Shown: positions 1 to 5,431, counted from the stretch's first letter. The stretch is 7,142 nt of DNA from an uncultured Gluconobacter sp. (GCA_937880175.1 CALFLO010000133.1:1-7142), one strand, 5' to 3'. Made by a program: numbers and translations. The notes: generated by a model not told the origin, from the sequence alone.

Positions 1-26
1 GGCTCGGAGATGTGTATAAGAGACAG
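1..26 (+). other. Residual Nextera sequencing adapter (Tn5 mosaic end)
   Basis: The window opens with GGCTCGG followed by AGATGTGTATAAGAGACAG. The 19-base part is the hyperactive Tn5 mosaic end, and the preceding bases match the tail of the Nextera read-2 adapter. This is library-preparation sequence left untrimmed at a contig end, not genomic DNA. Genomic sequence should be taken to begin at about base 27. A natural Tn5/IS50 end would not carry the read-2 adapter tail. Confidence 0.95.
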
Positions 27-210
27 ATCCCAACCCGCACGACCTCGCCGCTAGCCGTCGATTGACTCGGTGGTCTGGAACCCGTAGCAGCCACGGCGCT
101 TCCGCCTCTCTGCTTCCGTCTCTCTCGATTAGTTCTAATCCTAGTCCGAGAATGGATACATCCCGCTCTGGGAATCCAGATTCGCTGGGTCTCCTCAGCA
201 TGCATGTGAG
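27..210. other. No supported gene in the left edge
   Basis: This GC-rich stretch follows the adapter. Frames on both strands are open but neither has a start with a ribosome site or a recognisable protein. The only local structure noted is a 6-bp perfect palindromic hairpin, GATTAG-TT-CTAATC at 127-140, without a T-run on either strand. Confidence 0.5.
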
Positions 211-657
211 TCATGTGCGGCTGCGGAGGGAGGACACGCCGGTCCGGTTGGCGCCGTTGCCGAGCGCGTTGCTGAGGAAGGTGAACAGCCTGCCCGTGAT
301 TGCTACCATACTCTGTTTCATCTGGGTGAACGGCTCCAGCACAAACCCTTGCGGGTTGGTCGCGGCGGTGATCGCCATGGGTGCGTGCTCGCCGCGCTGA
401 GATTCATCGCAAGCCGGAATCAACCATTCAAGGTCGCCGACGATCGTGAAGCCCTGGTCACCAACATGATGATGGTCCCCCGGGGCGCTGACGAGCGGGC
501 CACGGTGCCACGACTCGTCCGCTGGCAGGCCCTGACTGTGCAGAGGCCCTGTCCACGTGGTCCAGGTCTTCCCGACCGCGAGTCGGTCATCCGGCCGATC
601 GGCTCCGTCTTGGTTGAACAACATAAGGACTAAAAACCGCCCGTTCGGAGGACACAC
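211..657 (-). CDS. Hypothetical protein or 5'-truncated gene remnant
   Basis: I do not recognise this protein. The minus-strand frame is open from about 684 down to a TGA at 211-213. The first possible start is GTG at 657 and the first ATG is at 624, and neither has a convincing Shine-Dalgarno site. It is soluble-looking, with Trp-rich (TWTTWTGP) and His-rich (GDHHHVGDQG) stretches and a mildly hydrophobic tail (ITGRLFTFLSNALG), and no signal peptide or clear membrane helix. Third codon positions are mostly G or C in its second half, as expected for a high-GC host. However, the opposite-strand frame that shares these wobble positions (29-400) is also open, so the bias does not prove the strand. 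After the stop the same frame stays open to the contig edge, which would fit a decayed longer gene. Its 5' end lies where base composition drops toward the bacteriocin genes, so the upstream part may have been lost when that block was acquired. Confidence 0.35.
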   Translation of the reverse strand: MCPPNGRFLVLMLFNQDGADRPDDRLAVGKTWTTWTGPLHSQGLPADESWHRGPLVSAPGDHHHVGDQGFTIVGDLEWLIPACDESQRGEHAPMAITAATNPQGFVLEPFTQMKQSMVAITGRLFTFLSNALGNGANRTGVSSLRSRT

Positions 658-709
658 GGTTGCTTGCTGCGCGCGTAGTCTAAATCAAGGAAATAACCTT
701 AGAAGCTGA

Positions 710-739
710 TTGATAACTCTGACTTTGGGATTTCAACAT
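710..739 (+). promoter_or_regulatory. Weak candidate promoter for the bacteriocin precursor gene
   Basis: TTGATA at 710-715 matches the sigma-70 -35 consensus at five of six positions. Eighteen bases later CAACAT (734-739) keeps only the A2, A5 and T6 positions of a -10 box. The region 660-762 is the AT-rich gap just upstream of the precursor gene and is where a promoter should lie. The -10 match is poor, so this is a guess about position. Confidence 0.2.
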
Positions 740-762
740 CGTGATGGCTAGGGGTTAAATAA

Positions 763-1554
763 ATGTCAACTCAAGTTAAGGATGACGCTCTCAGCGTATA
801 TCAGAAAAGGAATATCGTGAATAAAAGTAAGGCGACAGCGGACATAGTAGAAAGAGTCGATAAGGTAGGGTACCTTACCAATGGTCAATTGGAGCAGTTC
901 ATTAAGCAGGTCCAATCAGATGAGTCATTTTCAAGCTCAGTGGGAGATAATGCCAAGAAAGCCCTAGATGCTGAAGGACTGAATGGATGGATAAATAGTA
1001 GCTGCAGTGACGGGCTATTCTCCGACTTCGTTTCAAAAATTCCCAAGGATGAGTGGCTTCCATTAGCAGAAGCAATTCGACCAGCAGTAATTAACCAAGA
1101 TAAATACCGTGTGACCTGCTGGTTATATCAAGGTGTAAATGTTGCAGTGTATGCAAATGGCGTTGCGGTCGCCAATATCGCCGCTTACACTGAGGCAGCA
1201 GCAGCGACGGTGCTTGCTGCAATTGTTGCAGTAGTACCAGTTGTCGCAGGGGAGCCAACTCCTCCGCAGAAAGAGGGGAATGCTTCGAATCGAAAGGTAC
1301 CTCTAGCAGTAAGCCTCTCTGATTCTTATCAAGGGGCTGAAGCACAGGAGCTATTTAACAAGCTAAATTATACGCAACCTCGTATGGTTGCAACTCTACG
1401 CAGAGTTTCAAATGATGGGCTCCTAATTCAATCATGGCGCGATGGTGAGGCTGTATTCACTACTAGAAGATATAGGTTCCAAGGCAGGGACATTGTTGTC
1501 AAGAGTAAAGTGGTAGGAGAAGAGACAAAAATCGAAGAATGCAAAATTGGCTAG
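763..1554 (+). CDS. pcfA: Propionicin F-like probacteriocin precursor
   Basis: This encodes a 263-residue precursor with a bacteriocin core in its interior. Residues 120-162 run from WLYQG through YANG, AYTEAAAATV and VAVVPVV. From memory, this is the arrangement of propionicin F, a 43-residue, net-negative peptide starting WFYQG and cut from the middle of a 255-residue protein. Here the core is also 43 residues, hydrophobic, with one Glu (E144), no Lys or Arg, and no Cys. The leader (1-119) is hydrophilic with no signal peptide. The trailer (about 163-263) starts with a proline-rich GEPTPPQ. Cys sits at 81, immediately before the core at 119, and at 260. The ATG at 763 has AGGGG 8 bases upstream. 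An in-frame GTG at 817 has a better-spaced AAAAGGA and would give a 101-residue leader, the length I recall for PcfA. Codon use is AT-rich compared with the right half of the window. The precursor identity is well supported by the core match; exact cleavage sites are inferred. Confidence 0.88.
   Translation: MSTQVKDDALSVYQKRNIVNKSKATADIVERVDKVGYLTNGQLEQFIKQVQSDESFSSSVGDNAKKALDAEGLNGWINSSCSDGLFSDFVSKIPKDEWLPLAEAIRPAVINQDKYRVTCWLYQGVNVAVYANGVAVANIAAYTEAAAATVLAAIVAVVPVVAGEPTPPQKEGNASNRKVPLAVSLSDSYQGAEAQELFNKLNYTQPRMVATLRRVSNDGLLIQSWRDGEAVFTTRRYRFQGRDIVVKSKVVGEETKIEECKIG
1117..1248 (+). other. Predicted mature bacteriocin core region (residues 120-162) plus preceding Cys-119
   Basis: The span covers codons 119 to 162 of the precursor. 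The core begins at Trp-120 and reads as a membrane-active peptide: an aromatic/Asn-containing front half (W120, Y122, Y130, N132, Y142) and an Ala/Val/Ile-rich back half ending PVV and then A or AG. Its boundaries are assigned by alignment in memory to propionicin F, not from an obvious protease motif. Absence of Cys, Ser-rich or Lys-rich stretches sets it apart from lantibiotics, sactipeptides and pediocin-like bacteriocins. Confidence 0.7.
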
Positions 1555-1556
1555 TA

Positions 1557-1658
1557 AGAGGCTTATTCCTAACTCCGCTCTTCACCTGTCGCAGCAGCTT
1601 GGGATGAGCTGCTGCCTAAGGGTTTCGCAGGGAGTTCTTGAGTTAGGAATAAGCCTCT
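1557..1658 (+). repeat. Long perfect inverted repeat with nested hairpin between precursor and maturase genes
   Basis: AGAGGCTTATTCCTAACTC at 1557-1575 is the exact reverse complement of 1640-1658, giving a 19-bp perfect stem. Nested inside is a second perfect 9-bp stem, GCAGCAGCT (1591-1599) and AGCTGCTGC (1607-1615), with a 7-base loop. It starts 3 bases after the precursor stop codon and ends 46 bases before the maturase start. No U-run follows the right arm, so it is not a textbook intrinsic terminator. It could be a partial attenuator, an RNA-stabilising or processing structure that keeps precursor mRNA in excess, or a small MITE-like insertion. TAGTAAG occurs at 1552-1558 and again at 1665-1671, but the copies do not abut the arms cleanly. 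Confidence 0.85.
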
Positions 1659-1689
1659 AAGTATTAGTAAGGTAAGAGCATGGTTCTGT

Positions 1690-1699
1690 GGAGAGAGAG
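1690..1699 (+). promoter_or_regulatory. Ribosome binding site of the radical SAM gene
   Basis: GGAGAGAGAG lies 5 bases before the ATG at 1705 and gives this start its own purine-rich Shine-Dalgarno region. The maturase is therefore translated independently of the precursor rather than by coupling across the hairpin. Confidence 0.6.
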
Positions 1700-1704
1700 T
1701 AACG

Positions 1705-2778
1705 ATGGAAGAGTTAGAAGGAATACTAAAGCGCGGGATGCTTACTATTTCCGTTACTAACAAATGTCCAGCTAGGTGCGCACACTGCCTAGCCGAGTCC
1801 TCTCCTGATGAAAGAACAACTCTTACTTCGTCTAAAATTGAGGGAATCTACCTGCAGGCAAAAGCACTGACACACATCAAAAATGTAGTGTTCACAGGCG
1901 GCGAGCCAACCGAGCTTGAAGACGATTTGTTTAACGCGATTTCGAGTATTAGTGTTGATGGAACACCGGTTAGAGTAGTTACCAACGCGTGCTGGGCAAC
2001 AGATGAACAACATACGAAAGCCATGGTCACCAAGTTCAGAGAGTCCGGATTAGACGAGATAAACTACAGTCTAGATGATTACCATGCAATATGGATACCT
2101 CCTGAGAATGTGATTCGAGCATACAGGGCTTCGCGGTGTCAAGGATTCGCAGGAGTTGTGATAGCTGTAGCTGAAGGGCCAAAGAGTAGGTACAACCTTG
2201 AATGGATTAAAAAAAATGTGGATCCGGAGATTCAAGTAACACATCCTGATATTCAATATTCTGGTATACAGAACACACCATCGCCGGATGGAACTGTGTA
2301 TCAAGCCGCTGTTCATGGCTACTCTAGGGTAGGTAGGGGCCATCGCATGCGCTCTGATCTTGTGGTATTAAGGAACAATTTGATTGATATGGATGTTCCC
2401 TGTCCAGAAATACTGGATCAGATCTACATTGACAGCGAAGGAACGGTTGGTGCCTGCTGTGGAATCAGGATCACCGGAAACTCGGTACTCAGTATGGGAA
2501 ACGCCCTCCAGGAGGAGCTAGCAGACGTATATGCTCGCGCAACATCAGACGTACTTCTTAGAGCAATTCATGTGCTTGGTCCTGGTTGGCTGTTGAAGCT
2601 TGCAAAGAGCCGTGATGACACCGTCAAGGTACGAGATGGTTACACGAACATTTGTGAAGTGTGCGAGGACCTCACCACCCAGGAGTCAGCTATTAATGTA
2701 TTGAGCAGAGCGAGGGAAGAAATTGAGAGTGCGATTCACAGCAAATTAGCAAATGTCACTATTCCAGTCTCGGCCTAG
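1705..2778 (+). CDS. pcfB: Radical SAM peptide maturase (PcfB-like)
   Basis: This 357-residue cytoplasmic radical SAM enzyme is expected to modify the precursor encoded just upstream. The cluster-binding motif CPARCAHC (C21-x3-C25-x2-C28) sits directly after an N-terminal strand (LTISVTNK), and the SAM-binding GGEP follows at 65-68 in VVFTGGEPTE. Further strands such as VRVVTNA (89-95) and EINYSLDDYH (118-127) fit the partial TIM barrel. The C-terminal part has C233, C251, C252, C317 and C320, with a IYIDSEGTVGACC segment and a CEVC pair. This resembles a short SPASM or twitch domain holding one auxiliary iron-sulfur cluster. The reaction cannot be read from sequence. The core peptide has no Cys, so thioether formation within it is excluded; epimerisation or carbon-carbon crosslinking are possibilities. 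The homologous pcf locus also has a radical SAM gene following the precursor, as I recall. Codon use is AT-rich like its neighbours. Confidence 0.88.
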   Translation: MEELEGILKRGMLTISVTNKCPARCAHCLAESSPDERTTLTSSKIEGIYLQAKALTHIKNVVFTGGEPTELEDDLFNAISSISVDGTPVRVVTNACWATDEQHTKAMVTKFRESGLDEINYSLDDYHAIWIPPENVIRAYRASRCQGFAGVVIAVAEGPKSRYNLEWIKKNVDPEIQVTHPDIQYSGIQNTPSPDGTVYQAAVHGYSRVGRGHRMRSDLVVLRNNLIDMDVPCPEILDQIYIDSEGTVGACCGIRITGNSVLSMGNALQEELADVYARATSDVLLRAIHVLGPGWLLKLAKSRDDTVKVRDGYTNICEVCEDLTTQESAINVLSRAREEIESAIHSKLANVTIPVSA

Positions 2779-2817
2779 CCATGTTAGAGTATTCTTGAAC
2801 GTATTCTTGAACATGGC
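2778..2817 (+). repeat. Inverted repeat enclosing a 12-bp tandem duplication
   Basis: GCCATGTT (2778-2785) pairs exactly with AACATGGC (2810-2817). The sequence between contains GTATTCTTGAAC at 2789-2800 repeated without a gap at 2801-2812, the second copy running into the right arm. The structure begins at the last base of the maturase stop codon and precedes the immunity gene. There is no U-run, so a classical terminator is unlikely. A weak attenuator, a regulator-binding site or a replication-slippage duplication are options. Confidence 0.7.
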
Positions 2818-2833
2818 ATTACCAAATGGAAAT

Positions 2834-2840
2834 AGGTGAT
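2834..2840 (+). promoter_or_regulatory. Ribosome binding site deciding the immunity-gene start
   Basis: AGGTGAT is a perfect complement to the 16S rRNA 3' end. It is followed by AGAG and then ATG at 2845, an ideal spacing. The upstream in-frame GTG at 2836 lies inside this site, so translation should begin at 2845. Confidence 0.75.
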
Positions 2841-2844
2841 AGAG

Positions 2845-3225
2845 ATGACGACAACTGAGCTGTTCTCGCAGATGGGGATATGGATCGTCGGAGCAACCAT
2901 TCTTATTGGTTTGTCTTGGGGACTTACTGCGTGGTACCAGCAAGGCCCCAAAGCTCGACGCAATCCTTGGGCTGGGTTTCGACTCAAGGCATTGTACAAG
3001 AGTGATGAAGCTTGGAAGGCTGGGCACAAAGCTGCTTTCAAGCAATTCTGCCTTAACGTGATTTCAATTTGGGTTCCATCTATCGTTCTAGTAATAATTA
3101 TTCAGTCTGCTCCAGTTCCAATTGGAATAATTTTGATTGCTTTATGCTGTGCGCAGATGGTGTGGTTCGTGGTTGCGTCACGTATGGCGATTAACGCGGC
3201 ACTAAAAGTTTCGGGAGACGAGTGA
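2845..3225 (+). CDS. pcfI: SdpI-like integral membrane immunity protein (PcfI-like)
   Basis: This is a 126-residue membrane protein with three predicted helices, about 11-30, 70-88 and 91-112. Between the first two lies a polar segment with the motif G44-F-R46-x-K48-A49-x3-S53-x3-W57-K58-A59-x-H61. That pattern (G-x-R-x-K, then S-x3-W, then H) is typical of the SdpI/YhfL family, whose founder protects Bacillus subtilis from its own SDP toxin. Position directly downstream of the precursor and maturase, with matching AT-rich codon use, points to self-immunity. I recall that the pcf cluster of P. freudenreichii has a functionally tested immunity gene (pcfI) for a small membrane protein of similar size. 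The start at ATG 2845 is chosen over GTG 2836 because the Shine-Dalgarno site overlaps the latter. Assignment to the SdpI family is from motif only. Confidence 0.78.
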   Translation: MTTTELFSQMGIWIVGATILIGLSWGLTAWYQQGPKARRNPWAGFRLKALYKSDEAWKAGHKAAFKQFCLNVISIWVPSIVLVIIIQSAPVPIGIILIALCCAQMVWFVVASRMAINAALKVSGDE

Positions 3226-3253
3226 TTCTGAACGATTTCTATCTGAATCGCTC

Positions 3254-3391
3254 ATGGGTCCGCAGGGCCAGCTAGCAGATCTCGGTGCCAGCTTGATGGA
3301 CTTCCTTTTCATGACTATCGCCAAGAAATCGGCCGTGACCGTCGATATTTTCGACGTTCGCGCTGAAAACTCTTGGGACCTTCACGGCTGA
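3254..3391 (+). other. Short open frame in the gap, possible gene remnant
   Basis: In the 221-base gap between the two SdpI-like genes, an ATG at 3254 opens a 45-codon frame ending in TGA at 3389-3391. Its protein contains LADLGASLMDFLFM and later VTVDIFDVRAENSW. The frame is open further upstream through the end of the immunity gene. There is no Shine-Dalgarno site and I recognise no family. It may be the tail of a lost gene at the compositional boundary or simply non-coding. Nothing else in the gap could be supported. Confidence 0.2.
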
Positions 3392-3432
3392 CATGTCGCG
3401 TGATCAGGCGAGTGCCGAGCTGCTAGGAAAAC

Positions 3433-3441
3433 AAGGGAGGA
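3433..3441 (+). promoter_or_regulatory. Ribosome binding site deciding the second SdpI-like gene start
   Basis: AAGGGAGGA lies 5 bases before an in-frame GTG at 3447. The more upstream ATG at 3393 has no purine-rich site before it. The GTG is therefore the preferred start. Confidence 0.65.
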
Positions 3442-3446
3442 ATGTT

Positions 3447-3851
3447 GTGTCTAGCATTCCAGGCACAGCCTGTATGATGCTCATCAGCAACATTATGGTG
3501 CCTGCGGCCGTCGCCGCAACTCTCTATGTCCAGAGTCGTCCGAAGGAAAGGCCTTCTCTGCCGATCGGCCTCCGCCCCAAGGCGACCATGAGGTCCCCGG
3601 CCACATGGAAAGCCAGGAATTTTGCAGCACTACGGTGGTCGAAGTGGGACCCCGTCCTCACCTGGCTTGTCGCCTTGGTCTGCATGCTCTTCCTTAGATC
3701 ATGGCAACTCTCGTTCGCCCTGAGGATTTTGTTTTGCTGCTACTCCCTCTCTATGGCGCTGAACATGTGGCATTCCACCAGGGTCGCCGCGGCCGTGATC
3801 GATACTCAAACCGATAGACCTGCCGGCTCAATGGATGGGGGTCACAGATGA
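3447..3851 (+). CDS. Second SdpI-like membrane protein, probable accessory immunity
   Basis: Starting at GTG 3447 (upstream alternative ATG 3393) this gives 134 residues with three predicted helices, about 8-28, 69-83 and 87-107. The polar loop after helix 1 carries G41-L-R43-P-K45-A46-x3-S50-x3-W54-K55-A56. The spacing of the key residues is identical to the PcfI-like protein upstream. The two proteins therefore look like diverged members of the same SdpI-type family, although this one is GC-rich in codon use and the other is not. The His of the usual motif is missing: Phe-59/Ala-60 fall where His follows in the paralogue. Its TGA overlaps the next gene's ATG in an ATGA junction, so it is translationally coupled to the secreted hydrolase. 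Likely role is immunity or sensing related to the bacteriocin; this is inferred from family and context. Confidence 0.6.
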   Translation: MSSIPGTACMMLISNIMVPAAVAATLYVQSRPKERPSLPIGLRPKATMRSPATWKARNFAALRWSKWDPVLTWLVALVCMLFLRSWQLSFALRILFCCYSLSMALNMWHSTRVAAAVIDTQTDRPAGSMDGGHR

Positions 3852-5431
3852 TGCGAGCCATCAGAGTGGTGGCTGCGCTGATCTTAGCCGTGGCGTTCTT
3901 GCCGTTCTCCGTGCCAGCGTCGGCTAGCCCGCAGTGGGTCGCAGAGCCTGTGTCTGCGCTGGCCGCTGCTTCGCTCGGTTGGGGTCCTTGTCCTTCGGAC
4001 CCGGGAGTTGAGTGTGCGGTGGCTGCCGTGCCCCTCGACTACTCGAAACCGTCGTCCGAGCGTATCGCGCTAGAAGTTGGCAGGATTCCCGCCACTGGCA
4101 GCGCGGCCAGGGGGGCGATCTTCTACAACCCAGGTGGGCCCGGCCTTTCGCCGGTCCAGGGTCTGGCGTCCTTCGCTGCTCGGTTGAGCCCGCATGTCAG
4201 ACGTGATTACGACATCGTTGGAGTCGACCCTCGTGGTGTCGGTGGTTCGGACGCTCTCCCCTGCGGGACTGTCGCTTCGACGGCCCCGTCGACCTCGTAC
4301 AGCGTGTTTCCCACGAACGCCGACCAGCTGGCGGAACAGTTCGGCCGCGGCGACCCGTGGCTATTGGGAACATGCGATTTCTCGTCTTCACCCCTCTTCG
4401 AACACATGGGGAGCGTCGACGCGGCAGAAGACATCGAGGCTGTGAGAAAGCTCCTTCACGTTGACAAGATTGACTACTTCGGCGTGTCCTATGGCGCCGT
4501 CATCGGGGACGTCTACAGCCAGCTATTCCCGGCTCATCTGCGTACCCTCACCCAAGACAGCGCAGTCGATGCGCGGGATTGGTACGGCAGAAATCGCGGG
4601 GACTCGCTGTGGGCCAGGCTCGACGCGTCGGCGTACAGCGAAGATGTTCTCACGGATCTGTTCCAGGCCTGTGAATCGGCGGGAGGAACGTGTCCATGGG
4701 CATCGACGACTCGGTCTGACTACGCACACGTGGTCGCCGCGCTAAGGACAGGGGATGTGTCGATCGCGGGGGTGGGCACCTTCGATACGTCGGCGTTCCA
4801 AGCCGAAGTTGTCGCCGCGCTGTACCGGTTCAATCTGAACGGCACTGATGACTACGAGACACTATTCTCGTTCATTCATCTCCTCGCCCTGGCCTCGAGT
4901 GGCTCAACGACACAGCAGTCTGAGCCAAACGCAGTCGCCAGTCCTGCGGCCCGTATCGAACTCGGTGATCTGCCCCGAGATCCGACGATCGCTAAGATGC
5001 TCACTGTTGACGCCGTGACATGCGCGGATTCGCGAGAACCGGCCCGTCCGGAACAGTGGTTCCGAGCGGCCGCCACCGCCGAGGCAAACAGCCCAGGATT
5101 CGGCTACTACTGGGTTTCCCAGGATATCATCTGCAGCAGTTGGCCGGTTGCTAGAAACACGGTGGCCGACGATCTGGGTCACAAGAAGATCGACGTGCCA
5201 TTCCTGAGCCTGAGCAACATTCATGACCCTGTCGTTGGGGAATGGGATGCCGATCGCGTGCACGATCTCGGCGCCTCCGGTTCGACGGTCGTCGTCACTG
5301 ACGGCTGGGGGCACGGGGCGCTGCGAAGCTCATCCTGCGCAGCCTCAGCATTCTCCAAATACGTCGCATCGGACATTCTGCCCCCGGCACCCGTCCGATG
5401 CGGCACTGACAGACCTCCCTTCACAGGATGA
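3848..5431 (+). CDS. Secreted alpha/beta hydrolase, S33 tripeptidyl/prolyl aminopeptidase family
   Basis: This 527-residue protein has a clear signal peptide (basic MMRAIR, hydrophobic VVAALILAVAFLPF, cleavage predicted after the ASA at 24-26), so it acts outside the membrane. The S33 hydrolase features appear in order: oxyanion-region NPGGPG at 94-99, DPRGVGGSD at 127-135, nucleophile elbow GVSYG with Ser-214, a conserved VTCADSREP at 389-397, probable acid Asp-460 (NIHDPV) and His-489 (GWGHG). The C-terminal part fits a TAP-like domain. Ten cysteines after the signal peptide fit a disulfide-rich exported enzyme. The family is best known from Streptomyces tripeptidyl aminopeptidases and prolyl aminopeptidases. 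I recall a proline peptidase in the propionicin F cluster (possibly pcfC), so a role in trimming the bacteriocin is plausible. GGGGG 6 bases before ATG 3848 supports that start. It overlaps the preceding gene by 4 bases. Confidence 0.88.
   Translation: MMRAIRVVAALILAVAFLPFSVPASASPQWVAEPVSALAAASLGWGPCPSDPGVECAVAAVPLDYSKPSSERIALEVGRIPATGSAARGAIFYNPGGPGLSPVQGLASFAARLSPHVRRDYDIVGVDPRGVGGSDALPCGTVASTAPSTSYSVFPTNADQLAEQFGRGDPWLLGTCDFSSSPLFEHMGSVDAAEDIEAVRKLLHVDKIDYFGVSYGAVIGDVYSQLFPAHLRTLTQDSAVDARDWYGRNRGDSLWARLDASAYSEDVLTDLFQACESAGGTCPWASTTRSDYAHVVAALRTGDVSIAGVGTFDTSAFQAEVVAALYRFNLNGTDDYETLFSFIHLLALASSGSTTQQSEPNAVASPAARIELGDLPRDPTIAKMLTVDAVTCADSREPARPEQWFRAAATAEANSPGFGYYWVSQDIICSSWPVARNTVADDLGHKKIDVPFLSLSNIHDPVVGEWDADRVHDLGASGSTVVVTDGWGHGALRSSSCAASAFSKYVASDILPPAPVRCGTDRPPFTG

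Noticed and set aside
8..26. End of a natural Tn5/IS50 element
   Set aside because: It is preceded by the Nextera adapter tail and located exactly at the contig start, so it is a library artefact.
349..633. 94-codon plus-strand frame in the left region
   Set aside because: It has no ribosome site and no recognisable protein, and it lies opposite the minus-strand frame with better codon-position bias in its downstream half.
1091..1345. Minus-strand Leu/Gln-rich frame opposite the bacteriocin core
   Set aside because: It is the antisense of the Ala/Val-rich core and its flanks; the Leu/Gln repeats simply mirror GCA/GCT/GTT-type codons.
1557..1658. Integron attC-like site
   Set aside because: TCCTAAC and GTTAGGA sit at mirrored positions and resemble core sites, but both miss one consensus base. 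The arms pair perfectly well beyond them with no extrahelical bases, and there is no integrase.
2746..3045. Minus-strand frames over the maturase-immunity junction
   Set aside because: These are shadows of the plus-strand membrane protein, which has a near-perfect ribosome site and a coherent three-helix structure.
3226..3250. Terminator after the first immunity gene
   Set aside because: GATTC and GAATC can pair around 3226-3250, but the stem is short with mismatches and no T-run follows.
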